Source: Cyanoderma ruficeps
Lineage: Eukaryota; Chordata; Aves; Passeriformes; Timaliidae
Reading direction: 5' to 3'
Length of the DNA stretch: 64,000 nucleotides
Assembly: GCA_008694505.1 (NCBI GenBank)
Contig: VZDJ01006585.1
Coordinates: 10,617,579-10,681,578, forward strand
In this document: one piece after another, positions 13,001 through 26,131 of the stretch
How the letters are laid out: every line of letters starts with the position of its first letter
Position numbering within the stretch: position 1 is the stretch's first letter
Position numbers and translations under genes: made by a program
The notes under the pieces: model-generated
What the model was told of the DNA's origin: nothing
Seen by the model: only the letters and a program-made list of their open reading frames with translations
Databases searched by the model: none

Positions 13001-15024
13001 TTTCTTTTTTCTTGTTCTTAAATTGCACTGAATGTATATAATTACTTATATAAGCATCTTAAATAAAGTAAAAAAAAATGTAGACAGAAAAAAATCTTCA
13101 TGGTGAGTTATATAATGCCTCCTGCCTTCATGAATATATACTGAAGTTCAATGAGAGAAGAAGAAATGACAGCTTTACCATTTAAAGATAGTTAACAATT
13201 TAAAATGGACAGATTTTCAAGTAGCAAGGCTACTCAGAAATGAAGTCATGACCAATCTTCTCCTCCTTCCCTCAGATAAACAAACTCATGTGAGTGTCAG
13301 ACTTAATATTGTTTAGCTTGTTTTGACTGGTTGTCAACATCATTGTCAAGAAAAGGCCAGAAGTTCCTTCTTTCCCTAAACATCTATAATGGGAACTAAA
13401 TACTGAGTGTTATCCAAGCTTTTTAACTATTATGGCCTGTTACAGATGTCAGTTTTATGATCTGAAATATGTCTTTATATTCACTGTGAAAGATCTGCCA
13501 GTGTCCTCAACTGCCAGTTTTAGCCTAGAGAAGCTGCCAAAATACTATTTTTTCATAGATTTTTTTTTTTTTGGCATTGGTTTTTGCTGCGTATCAATAG
13601 ATTTTTCACTGTAACATATTACAAGAGTTGTCCTAGCAGAATTTCTGCTGATCTTAGACCACTTCTTTTTCTTTCTTCTGGATCATTACAATTGAAAGAA
13701 GACAGCACTGACATTTTTAATAACTTTTTTTTTTCTTTCCTGAGAAGTGAGTGCACCTGGGAGTTGACTTTTTACTTTCTTTGAAAATCTGCAATCTATA
13801 ATTTTATGAGCAGGGGATAGAACTAGGAATAAAAATAACTCCCCTTTTCAACTCCCATCAAGAACAGAAAATGGGAAATTTAATCATCTTGAACAGAGTG
13901 CTAAAACAAGATGTGGTTTGATTGAGCCTCCCTAGAATCTCCTTTTTATGATATATATTAGAATTAAATTCACCTTAATTTTACAATAGGGACGTTATTT
14001 CACAAAGAGGCATGAAGCATGCTGAAATTATCTCTCTTTTGGGTCTCATAATTTTGATCACTTTTACGATGTAAACAAAAGACTCATCTAAAATTTTTCT
14101 CTGTTGCCTAAATTCTAAGAAGAAAAAAGAAAACCAAACCTCAAAACCTCACAAACTTTTCACCATCTTTTTCACAGTTACTAGCAGTTTACGACCAAAA
14201 CATACCAATTCAAAGCATTTTCCTCAAAATCAGCCAAACTCCAAATATTTGCAAATTCTTTCATTAATAAGTCACTTTCAACAACAACTACTACTACTAT
14301 TTCATTAATTATGTATTTATTTTGAAAATATAACATGATTCCAAAATGCAATCCATTTCTCATATGTAATAGATATAACATAGATTATATTATCAAATTA
14401 ACGATACTCAGTATGGATCATTATATGTATTGCATAGTACATGTTCTGATTTTTCTTTCTTTTTTTTGTTCTTGTTACACTTCTCTCTGCTTGTATTATC
14501 ATTATTACAGTTGTATATGTCTTTGAAATATGTGATTGCATAAACTATACAGAATTATAACAGAGTTTTACTTGGAGATGAGAAAAAAAGAAAGTGTGTG
14601 CTCAGGGAATGATCCAAATGTGAAAATAAATATTTATTTTAATGTTTTTTTCATTTTTGTTGCACAAAATATCATAACCCACATTTATGTTATTAAAATA
14701 TGTAATTTAAACATTATTAACCTGAAAAAGACATAAGAATTCCAAACTATGTTCTTCTTTCAGTCAGTGAAATCCTGTAGTGTTTAATTTTCAGTATTTA
14801 CCATTTTCACCTATGGATAGTCAGATCAAACCAATTTCTTCTGAAGAGGCAAAAATGCTTTCTAAGGTTTAAATATACCCAAGTGCAACCTCATTATGGA
14901 CAATTCAGTGCTCGAACACACATTTGTGCAACAGCAAGTAATGATCTCAGAGGTTTGCAACACAGAGATGCTCCTGATCATTTCATATCCAAGTCTGTCT
15001 ATGAATTAAGCTCTGCTCACTACC
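10099..15024. other. Unique AT-rich DNA, no gene seen
   Basis: The stretch includes TA runs around 10938-10974 next to an N at 10978, polyA/polyT tracts and many short frames of biased composition, such as 11869-12177 plus. None shows a domain, codon bias or splice context that I would defend. Confidence 0.5.
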
Positions 15025-15371
15025 TGGGATTCAGAAAAAGGAGACTCAGAGGTGACCTTATCACTCTCTACAACTTCCTGAAAGGTGGCTGTAGCCAGCT
15101 GTGGCTTGGTGTCTTTCTCCAGGCAGCAACTGACAGTAGCGGAGGACACAGTCTTAAGCTATGCCAGAGGAAATATAAATTGGATATTAGGAAAAAGCTA
15201 TTTACATAAATAGTGATAACATACTGGAATGATCTGCCTGGGGAGGTGGTGGAGTCGCCATCTCTGGATGTGTTATAGACTCGGTGCCATGGTTTAGTTG
15301 TGTTATTAAGACTGGGTTGACCTTGCTGATCTTGAAGGTCTCTTCCAACCTTGTGATTCTGTGATTCTGTA
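15025..15371 (+). mobile_element. CR1 LINE, 5'-truncated 3' end
   Basis: CR1 hallmarks appear in order: GAGACTCAGAGGTGACCTTA, CTCTCTACAACTTCCTGAAA, TTGGATATTAGGAAAAA, GGTGGTGGAGTCGCCATC, GGTCTCTTCCAACC and the terminal tandem TGATTCTGTGATTCTG. It covers the end of ORF2 and the 3' untranslated region, is 5'-truncated, and has frame breaks. The overlapping open frames at 14883-15209 (plus) and 15068-15400 (minus) are by-products of it. Confidence 0.95.
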
Positions 15372-18300
15372 TTCACTTTATGTGGATTTTCAGCTATCAC
15401 TGCAAACTGATGATGAATGTCAAATCCTTAATATAGTTATTTTGGAGTTCTTACCATCATAACGGTGGAGGAGGAGGAGGTTGCTTGTTTTGCATTACTT
15501 TGTTTAGCAGGGTTTTTTACACATTGGTGTTTTGCTATTTAAAGCTAATCTTTCTTCCTCTGACAGGATTTATGCCAAATTCTATACAGGAAAATTGCAG
15601 CTATGTCTAGCTTGAAAACATATCCCAAATTTACAGAAGAAACCTTTATTCTGTGGAGATTTTAATATTTTTTTTCGCAAAAGATAATAAAAAAATTGAA
15701 ATAGAACTCTGGGAGACTATCTTGACTTTTTTTTACAACTAAACATTATGTCAACCTCCAATCCAACTTGATTTCCCCACATTCTTAGAAAAAGTGCTGT
15801 CTATGCTCAAGACAGTAACCAATAGATGTAACCCTTTTAAACAAAATCACTTTTTCGGAATTCAAGTTTCCATAGTCAGTTCCTTTAACAGTTCTAGGCT
15901 AGTAAAATAAATAGCATTTTCCCTCTGAAGACTGTCTACTACTGTTACTATCAGAGAAGGTGGCCAGCAAAGAATAAGGTCAAGGTGGGAGTCATCAAAA
16001 AACATAGATATAAATATTTAAATTAGTTATTTCAGGGTCTATTTATAGTCAAGATATAGAAATAAGCATATAAGAGTGTGGATTCTCTGAACTTCTTTAG
16101 ATGTCTTTGGGATCATGTCCAAGAAATTTTTCTTTCTCTCTGGCATTTATAGAAGGATCTGAAAGTGGCTGGTTCACATGAAGATGTTTGTGTGGTAGAC
16201 ATCTATTCTTACATCAGCAGAATCCCATTAAGAATGCCTGTTGCAAAAAGAGTTCTACTGTTAAATATTTCATGGCTATTGAGCATTTACTGTTGCACAG
16301 ACTTCATAATTGACTATACAGCTGAAGTGATATATTTTTAAGAAATAGAAAAAGATTTAAAGATAACTGGAGTGCATCCGTATTTAAAAATGAAGATCTC
16401 TTCTAAATGCAAAGTTATTTTATAGTTGAAACCATATGGCTATCTTAATACCACACAACAGTATTTTCCATAAATTTAACCTTTCCTTTTTTTTTTTTTT
16501 CATGGGAAGGTCATAGAAGAAGCCTGTGCTAATATTAAGAACAAAACACATTTGACTCTTTTCATTAATACATTGTACTTGTGCTCAAAGCAATAGGGAT
16601 ATGTGGTCTCCAGACACCTTTTCTTTTCTTCATCCTTCCTTCATGCTTTCATTTACTTCTCATGACTGCTTTCCACCAGCTCAGGTACTTCTGAGAAAGA
16701 AGAGAATAAGCAAAATTTATTATGTCACAACCAAGAGTTCAAAGAACATTATCACTCTTGGTACAAGAGAGGAATAGAATAAATATACAATTACAAAGAA
16801 AAGTCTAGTCAAGAAAAAAAAGTAATGAGTTTAACTAAATAGTTAAAATTCAGTGTAGATTGCAGGAAAAATACCTTCATATTGACTCATTTGTTTCTTT
16901 AATGTCATCCTTCCTTTGGTTTTGGCCTCATTGAAATCAGTGATAGACTTCTTGAATCAAGAGAGTAGAAAATGTCTCAGTTTCTCTTCATTCTCTCACT
17001 ACGCCTCACTTGTTTTGATGACTCATTCCAATCCTTCTGAAGCACCTTTTTAATATATCTGGTTTTGGGGTTTTTTTTCTGATTTGATAGTTATGGTGTA
17101 AGAAAAGACCAGGAGGAAATATCAAGTTTATTTTCTCATACAAATTAATTAGTTCTGGGTTATACAATAGGAGAATATTAATAATTTCTCTTAAATACAA
17201 AACATGCAAAAGAACCCTAGTACTGAAACTCTTACTTAGATGCATGTTTTATCAAAACACTTTTTTGAGCAGAAAATAACGGAAGAATATGATATCAATG
17301 GATTTGTAACTTAGTTTATAACCATTTATTTAGCTAGCAAAAACTGTAAACATTTTCTGCAAAAAATAAGAAAGTTAATTGAGTTGCCATTGGTTTTAGT
17401 TGTCTGAAGAGACACTGCTAGTTTACTTGTAATAAAAGATAAAAAAGAATAGATGATTTCAACATCCTATGTTAAAGGTTGTTTAAATCTTTGAAAGCTT
17501 TATGCTATTTAGGGAAAATTAAATTGAACTTAAAATAAATTAGAAAGAGCAGACAGTAGTCTGTATTATTTACAGCAGTTTTGCTTGATTTTTGTTTCAA
17601 ATATATATTTACTGTTCATTTATAGTTGCTGTCAACAATGTTTTTTTATTGCATTATCTCCATGTAAAATGTCATCTCCTTCAAAGTTCAAAGTTTCTCT
17701 TTACCAATTTAATAAAATCCTAATAGCAGTGATCCATGACTTTTAGGTCAGAGGATGATTGACGACTGCCTGCAGGCATAATAATGTCATTGCTTGAAAT
17801 AAAAATATAATTCATCTAGTGTGAAATACAGATTGACTTTTTAAGTCTCTGAAGTGTCACATGGATGCAATATCTACTGCAAATGCTAACTGCTTATTAT
17901 TATTCATGTTTTTCACTGTTAATACTCAAAGCAATTTATTACATTCCTTAATGCTGTTGTTGGATACCACTGTATCCATCAGTTGAGTTCAGGCCCCACC
18001 AAGAGACTCCTAATTTGTGAGTTTCTTACATCATCGACTTCAAACAGCAACTTGGAGAGTTACTGTTTACTGTCAGTCCACCAATAAATGTCAATATCCC
18101 AGAGCAGCAGAGGCAAGTGCCATATAACCACTAATGCTACAGTTAAACAAACATAAATGTGATTTAAGTGAGCACTGACATTCTTGTATATTATGTAAAT
18201 AAGCTGCACAGTGTCTGTGTCTAGACAGATTTCACTTGATGTCTGAACTGATCATAGGTTCACATGGTTCTACTGCTGCATTTTTCTACCAAAAATACTG

Positions 18301-21300
18301 AACAAAACCAGAAAAACAACATCTCTGATTAAAAAAAAAAAATATATATATATGCAAATGTATATATAGGGCACACAGAAAGTAAACATAAGAAATATGA
18401 CAAATACTTTCACAGATATTGACTAATAATTTATAGGGAGGGAGAAATATGTTAATTTTAAAAATACATTCTTTTTTCAACCTATAATTCTGTATGAATT
18501 TTATAAAAAGTGAAATAATTCGGAAAAGAAAATCTATATGGGAGGAGCCAGGAAGACAGCTTTACTTCAGAAACTCATTGCAGTATATTCGCTCCACAGA
18601 TAATGTTTTAAAGTTGCTGTCCAACTCTGTTGTAAACAGACCTGATCTCATTTCCTCCCTTCATGGTATTTGTAGACTTTTCAACAGAAACAAGAAATTT
18701 ACCCCACAACAATATTTTTTTACAACCTGTCTGTAATTTGGTGGTGTTACAAAACAAATTTAAATCACTTCACTTGTGAAATTTTCTACATGTATTTCTA
18801 CATTGCAATTAAATAAATAAATTAGTAACAACATTATCGATGCTCAGAGAAACCTCCTATTCACAAAAGGGATTTGTCACGAAGTTTGCATTGTGAAAGA
18901 AAATTTCCATGACTCCATAGTAAAGGCACTGTGAGATATTTCCTGTATGAAGAAATATTGAATGTAAATAGGAAAAAAAATACAGCAAAATATAATATAC
19001 AAAATTGCATTTCTGAGTTGATTATTAGATATTATGACTGCCTTTCTTCTCATTATGACTGAAAAGATAATGTAAAAATAGAAAATATCTTCAAGAAGAG
19101 TAAGAGCGTCTGTAAGTTAGATGTTTGAACAAATCTAAATATTGAAAGGTAAGAAGGAGTAATTCTAAGCAGTAGGGAAACCTGGTCATCTGACACCTTC
19201 ACTTAATATCCACAGCATTATTGTGTACACATAAGCCCTGATCAGTGGACATCTAGGACTTAGTTCTTCTGCATAAAGACTGGTGAGAAATAAGGACAGC
19301 CTGAGAAAGCATCTAACAACACCATTCCTCACAACCTGTAATGCCAAATCTGCATCACTTCTAGAACAGGAATTACAGACATATCAATGATAGACACGAT
19401 TAATATAACTGTTTATAGTTTTTGTGTTCTCTGTCGGGATTCATTTTTAGACCATGCAGCAGAAAGAAAAATATTTGTCTCAAATTGGACTCCAAATATT
19501 TAAACAAACTTATTTTAATCACTAAAATAATTAATTGTACAAAACATTCACTGATAGTACAGAATAATTGTAACCACAATTTATCTTCTCAGAAGAAACA
19601 GTTAGTTTAAAAATCTATTTTTTTACAAAGCAGTAGCCTTTGTATAAAAATCTCAACATGGTAATTTATTAGGTGACATAGAACCATTAATAATTTATTA
19701 TTTTTTAATAATTTTCAGGTACTACATTGCATTCAGTAGTCCAAATGTCTTGTGGTTTAGATGGGAAAACCACAAACTATTCCCTTTCTATTTACTAAAA
19801 CTTTCACTTTATTCTACATCATCCCTTATGTGCTATTAATACATAAAATTGTGAGCTGTCTAGAGCTAAAAAGAATGTCATTTTTTTAAGAGTAAGCCAA
19901 TGTAGTTAGTAACTTGGAAATTGTTTCATGTCTCTGCATCACAGTAGGACTGTGACATCAAAAACTGGACTGGAACACAAAGAAAATTACTGGAAATATT
20001 TTACCTTTCCAAAGCATTTCTATATTTTGTAAAATAGGAACATATATTTGCATGTGTGTGTGCATAGATGAGTATATATATATATGGTATAAACATCCTA
20101 ATGCAGAAATATGAAACTGAGTTGCAAGAGTTTATTAATGCTAAACTTAACGGGAGGCATAAATATTTTCAATAAATCAGTATTTATTGAAATAATTTCA
20201 GTGTCCATAGAAGCACACTCCATAGTTTCTTGGACAATGATAGGCTGTTTATTCCAGTCATTTTTTAATTACAGTCTTTTCTCAGCTCTGACATTTTTAT
20301 CATATACGACTGAAGCCTTGATACACTCAGTATCTTGTTTCTTTTCAATGTAGTTTCAAGAAAAATAAATTCCATGCATTGGTTGAAAATTAATCAACCT
20401 GCAGGATGTGCATTTATCAACATTGAATGCATTTTCAAGACTGGAAGGTCACAAAATCTGGTTTTATGAGCTACAAATAACATTTCTGCTCTACGTTTAC
20501 TTTCTCAGAAAAAAAGACGTTTTAAAATGTCAACTCTCTCAACATGACATTGCATAATCAATTTATTCTTGTAATCAAGCATGAAACAGCATGAAGAATA
20601 CTTGGTACAAGCATAAAAACACTATAAAGTAATGAAAAACTGTGGTCTTCCAGTTTCAGGAATAGTAACATGTTCAAGGTCACTGCTGATCTAAGACGGG
20701 TTTCTTCTGGTTTCACTGTTTTTCAGTCTGATGCAAACAAGTTCTCCCCCAGTTACTCTGTCCAGGCAGGATGCAACTGGAAACTTGAAGGTATGTTAGC
20801 ACAGGTCTGCGTTTGAATTAATAAGCCCTACGGAGTAAGAGCTCTGGAGACTAATGCAGTTTCAGAAAGGAAAATAAGACAAAAAATCCATGATTGTTAA
20901 TAATCCCTCTGAATTCTAATAAAGAAAAAATTCAGTCTTCATTCAGATACAATCTCATTAAAGAATTAGTGAAATTCTTTTTAAAATTCTTTGCTAAGTA
21001 GGTTTTATCAGTGAGAAAATTATATGGAAGTTTGATTTAGCAGCTATAAATGTCATTAAACAAATATGCATTCTTCAGACTTAATTACACATTACAATAT
21101 CAAACAGTTGAAAGCCCAAGAGATAATAAAGTGTAACTGTCACTACCGAGAGTGTAATATTATCTTAATAATTTTAAACAGATTGGATATAAGAAATTAC
21201 AGTCAACGCATGAGAATTTGTAAGTGGGATAAATCATGTATCCTGCCAAATGATGAAATTACTTTTCTAAAAACATGACCAATCTATTTCTAAGTACTCC

Positions 21301-21710
21301 TGTTCTTAGGATCAACACCTTTCCTCTGAGTAACAAAAATCTCTTTAATTAATCTGAAGCATATGAATGACTCACTATCTTTTGTGCAAGCATTGTTGGC
21401 CTGTTTTTTAAATATATTACTACCTCTCCAAAAATCTACTTTTGTAGAAGAAAGTCCAATTAAATACAAATTTCAAGTAAATCACGATGAAATCTCCAGT
21501 ATGCATCACTCATAAGGGTCAAGTTCACCCTTAGTTCTATTAAGCCTTTGGCTTGCATATCTCACCTTTAGCAAACAGCCTGGACAACACCACTTAAGTG
21601 AGCATAAACTGAGTGTATGTGAATTGAATATATGAAAGAATGTTTACCCAAAACTGATCATGTTAGAGAAGAAACCAGCCCTTGTAAGGGTTTTGGCTTC
21701 TTTTCCTCCC
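15372..21710. other. Unique AT-rich DNA, possible conserved noncoding block at 17.7-18.1 kb
   Basis: No gene or transposon is recognised. Features are homopolymer tracts (for example a T run at 16486-16500), a polyA followed by TA repeats near 18330-18352, and a TA run near 20073-20084. The segment around 17740-18130 lacks homopolymers and has a more mixed composition; it is discussed under findings. Confidence 0.45.
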
Positions 21711-22077
21711 TGCCAAGGTCAGGATGAATAACACAGGAAACAAAGATATCGAACTCGGACTTGGAATGTTTATTATATCTTATCAAATTACAGTATTTAC
21801 AGGCTCACAAGCTAGAGAAATGAGGTAAAATGGAGTGCTTCTAACTCTTACCGAGGTTATTTAAAAGATAATTACCCAATAACAACGTGACACCTATATT
21901 ATTTATACTTTTGAACCAATAATGACCACTCAAGGCCTGCAATGTGGACAGAAAACCACCCAAAACCATGAAGAAGAAGGAAGAAGAGGGTGAAGAAGAA
22001 GGACCCAGACAAGGCCCCAAATACTCCATCTTGATTCACACACATTACTATAAACAAAGCCGTGTGTATACCTGGCA
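21711..22077 (-). mobile_element. Putative solo LTR of an endogenous retrovirus
   Basis: The block begins TGCCAAGG and ends CCTGGCA, so the ends form a short inverted repeat of the TG...CA type. On the minus strand it has LTR order: a purine-rich GAA-type tract (seen from the other strand at about 21968-22000), a CCAAT-like site, a TATA box (TATTTATA on the plus strand, 21900-21907) and a poly(A) signal about 130 bp downstream (TTTATT at 21769-21774). The flanking pentamers CTCCC and TTCCC differ at one base, so a target-site duplication is only suggestive. The text resembles LTRs that I associate with songbird or other avian ERVs. No internal retroviral genes adjoin it. The boundaries are tentative. 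Confidence 0.55.
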
Positions 22078-22273
22078 TTCCCAGGGAAGGAGGTTGTTGG
22101 TAACCTACAAGGCCTTTGAGAAAGAGGATATGCATGTAAATGGGGGTGTGTGTGTCTGGGTGGGTGTGTTGGTGGGAGAAAATAGCAACATTTTTCAACT
22201 AATCATAAAAATGTACACAGGAACTTGTCTGGTTTTTTTAATATTTAGTTTAGCTGATCAATTGCTGATATTT

Positions 22274-22317
22274 ATCCTAATCATGTATTTCATTGATCCT
22301 AATCGTGTATTTCATTG
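22274..22317. repeat. Two-copy 22-bp tandem duplication
   Basis: Adjacent 22-bp copies (22274-22295, 22296-22317) differ at one base (AATCATG versus AATCGTG), followed by the start of a partial third copy (ATTG). Confidence 0.95.
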
Positions 22318-23168
22318 ATTGCCGATTCATTACATGTTAATAAATCAATGAACCACTTCAATAATCTTTGTTTTGCTAAGGAGTTCCACTTTGGAAAAAT
22401 CATGTCATAGAATAGATTAGCATCATACAACACTAGCCAGTGAACTATCAGTACTACTTATGTCGCCCAAAAAATAAAAGGTCACGCTACAATGCCACAC
22501 CGTATATTTTATTTACATTAGACAACTTTGACAGGGAAAAATAAAAGTTCTCCTTACAAATAAATTTATACTATATAATGCAAGCTCATCACCTCAAATT
22601 TGATATATTTAATATCAACATAGCTTTCTACAAATGAGTCTATGTGAAATCTGAAGAACAAGAACAAGTTTCGGGCAATTTGCCAGCCTTCAACGATGAA
22701 CACATAATTACAGCATCCCATAGTCTACCAGTTGACTTAATTGGCTCTTAATTGACATAGGGTTTGCCAAAAAAAGAGATTTATATTCGCAGATCATTAG
22801 ACCGAGGTTGTTAAACATTGTACTGCATGACTCATTATGGCTTGTGCTGATAGTGTAAGAGAAAGCTAAACAGCAAGAACTGCTGAGACTGATGTATTCA
22901 GGTCATTCAGGAGAACAGAGACATGCTTTGTGTCACCATGGAATTACACAGGTTCTAGGGAACTAGTTTTCTATCTCTGAGTTACTTCCAGAAATATTCC
23001 CAGCCTCAGCTTTTGAGATATAAACATTTCCAAATGAACTTCCCACCTTACTTTTTCATCTACTAGACATGACTTTAGGAAGGACGGCCACCTTTTCTCC
23101 GGACATACCGAGAATTTTTAACCTAAAAGTCAGTTTTTCAGTAGGACCCCGTACCTAAAGTACTTTGT

Positions 23169-23231
23169 TCTTTTTGAAATCCAAGATTAAACATACAAAN
23201 TCTTTTTGAAATCCAAGTTTAAACATACAAA
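23169..23231. repeat. 31-bp direct repeat separated by a single N
   Basis: The 31 bases before the N at 23200 (23169-23199) are repeated immediately after it (23201-23231) with one mismatch. This is the pattern of a contig join in which overlapping ends were not merged. Confidence 0.95.
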
Positions 23232-25711
23232 CAATTCAGACTAAAACGTGGGACATTTTCAATATTAAAAAAAAAAACAAACCAACAAAACCTTTAACAT
23301 GAAAACCTTTCACAGAATGCAATAAAATACAATGACCTGGTGAAAATAGTTCCGTTAGGAAATCTTTCCAATCTCTTGCAAAAAACTTAGTGTCCAGAAT
23401 ATGAGACAAACACTTTAAAGCTGATGAAATATTTGAAAGTATTGACTTATTAAAAAAAGTAGTGTTTTTGTTTTTTTTTTATTTCACCCTCCAACTCTCC
23501 AAACAGAAATCTGAGTTTGTGTGCGTGCACTCAGACATACACTCATATTTGTGCAGAAATTGAGTTGCTCTGCTTTCTGCTCTCTTACTGCTGTCTGCTT
23601 TTTTTTTGTTCCTTATGTCCTTAGGAGTTAGGTTCTATTCCTCATTCTCAGTGATTACTAGAGAAGGGTTTCTTTTTTTTTGAGGGTCTATTTTAGCAAT
23701 ACATTTAAATATTGCTCTGCAATAGCATTCCCCCTCCCTTGCAAGCAAGCAAAGTGAATTTGTCAAGGGTTGCTTGCAGCTTTGGGGGAAAGGAGAATCA
23801 CATATGGCAGCCAACCTACTGCAATGTCTCTGAGAAATTGATCGTGTTGGGCTGTGTCAGAATAAGACTTTGATGATAATAACATTTTCAGCTGCAGACA
23901 AAATCCTTTTTAATTTATTTGATGGGGAAGAGGCTGAAATGATTTTCTATTCCAGGATCTGCCTTACAGCTTGATTTACTTTGTAAGACTAACTCTCAGT
24001 TCAGGAGCAGGTGGGGAGTTCATCCTAACATGACCCTGAAAGAAAAGAAAGCATTCCAAGGACTTAGAGTTTTTAAATATTTAATTGCATGCTTTTCCTT
24101 AAAGATCACATCCTTGAGTGTCTCACATGAGAACTAAATTAGAGGGATAACAGAAATGTAGAATTAACTGGCAAATTTTAGGAAACTGTGAGAAATAGAT
24201 GAGACAGAAGAGAATAGAATCCATTCAAAACGTGCAAATTATTTTAATATCTCCTGTGTCTCTCCTATGTTGGTGATGTCATAATATCCAGTTCCATGTC
24301 ACCCTAACCAAAACCTTTTTCTTTTCCCTACCAATTTTTCGCATGTTTTTTCAATATTTTCATACAGGCAGCTGTATGCTGTCTTGGTAGAGGATTTCTG
24401 GAATGCCCTAAGGTCCATTGCCATCTCCAGATACTTGATCCTGTTTCAAAGCATCAGCTATTTTTTTCCCTCACATTAAAAAGTGTGTCAGTTTCTAAAA
24501 TTACTGGTTTTCCACATCAATTAATTGAGAATAGAAAATTTCTCAATGCAATAACTGAAAGAACTAGATGATTTATCCTGCAAAAAGCTTCTCCTAGTTT
24601 CATGAAAACCTGGGAGTTTTAAGAGATGAATCTGTTTCTGATTCTCTAGACAGCCATTCCTGTACAATTATTATTTTCAAGGTTTAAAAGTGACAGTAAA
24701 AAGGTGACTAAATGTATCTTTTTAAATCCTTTCTTCGGACATTAGCATTCCAGCTCTGCACATACAATTTTCCCATGGATGACTTGTAAGAAATAAATAC
24801 ATTTTTTACAGAGATTCACAAATTAAAAAAAAAATAAATTCAAAAAATACCAAAGGAACAACAAATACACAAGTGTTTTGCAATGAATGAAAAGCAGTTC
24901 TGTAATGACTCATTGCAGTCCTTGTCTCTAGAAGAAAGTGGAGCTTCTGTAGGAAGAGCTCTCACTAAGGCACTTTCTTTCTTTAGTTCACCTTGTCTGA
25001 AGGCAAACAACAGCTTGCACAGTCAGCTTCCTCCATGTTATATTTGCACTTCTAGCACAGCCAGATAAGTCAAAAAAAAATGCATGTACCTGAGCAGCAC
25101 GTCATTCAGCCCATGTTTGAAGTCTGTGTGGTACCAGTTCCCTTTTCATTCCTCGTGTATCTATTCAGCCCATCCAGAGTTACTAGCGGGGATCAGGCAT
25201 GTCAAAACAAACTGCATTGTCTCATACTGTGCTCCTGTTTCAGAGGGAACTTGTCCAATGGAAAGTGAAAGATGCCTCAAAAGCAATAAAGTACATTCTG
25301 AATCAACAAACTACTAGTCTGTGAACAGTAGCTGCTTAGCTATTATTGTTAAACATTTTTGCTCATCATTTGAGGAACAAGTCATGCAGATAAAAGGGAA
25401 TTTTCTCACTGAAGGAATGGCTATGATCAAGTAACCAAATTTTGGTCTTTGAAATTTCTCTGCAAAAATTGTATGAATTTTGTTCCTTGTTCCAAAGATA
25501 AAGCTTGTCAGTTTACCCTGGCATTTTGAGGTTTTTTTATGATTGGAAAGAAAATAATGAATGCACAGACATTGGTTTAATATATTTATGTAAACGACAG
25601 TGCCATAAAAATACAATTTCAGGTTTAAACCCTATATTTTCACAGAAACAGAATTTTGTATTGTGTCTTTTCATGCCTGCATCTGTGCAGACATAGGTAT
25701 GTGGCTACAAA

Positions 25712-25764
25712 CAGATATAAATATAGATATAAAATAGATGTAGACATAAATATAGATAAATATA
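25712..25764. repeat. Degenerate GATATAAATA-type A/T-rich repeat
   Basis: Imperfect units such as AGATATAAATAT and AGACATAAATAT recur several times. It is a simple low-complexity tract. Confidence 0.75.
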
Positions 25765-26068
25765 TCATCTTAAGGAAATAAAGAAAAACCCCACATACAA
25801 AGAAAGGACTGACTTCTCAGCTGGCTGAAAGCAGTGACTCCCTTTTCTAAGGTGGAAATTGGTACCATCCCTAGAAAGAATCATGAGAGAAGCACCTGAG
25901 AAATTCTGAAAATAAGAATTTCAAATAGGTGGCTAACTCATTGTTAATGCCTATCTATGGCAATTACACTCAAAGGGGAAAAAAAGGTAATTTCATATTC
26001 ATGGCAGAGGGACAAGGCTCATAGTAGGAAATTGCCTTTCCGATAAGAGAAACCCCTGAACCCAGCAG

Positions 26069-26131
26069 CAACAACAACAAAATAAAAACAACCAACCAAC
26101 CAACAAACCAAACACAAAACCAAAAACTCCC
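26069..26131. repeat. CAA and CCAA simple repeats
   Basis: CAACAACAA is followed by CCAACCAACCAACC and then AACAAACC-type units. The minus-strand reading is G/T-rich and generates the false hydrophobic frames at 25970-26210. Confidence 0.85.

Noticed and set aside
14883..15209. 108-codon plus-strand frame
   Set aside because: Its second half is the CR1 3' segment; the first half shows no domain.
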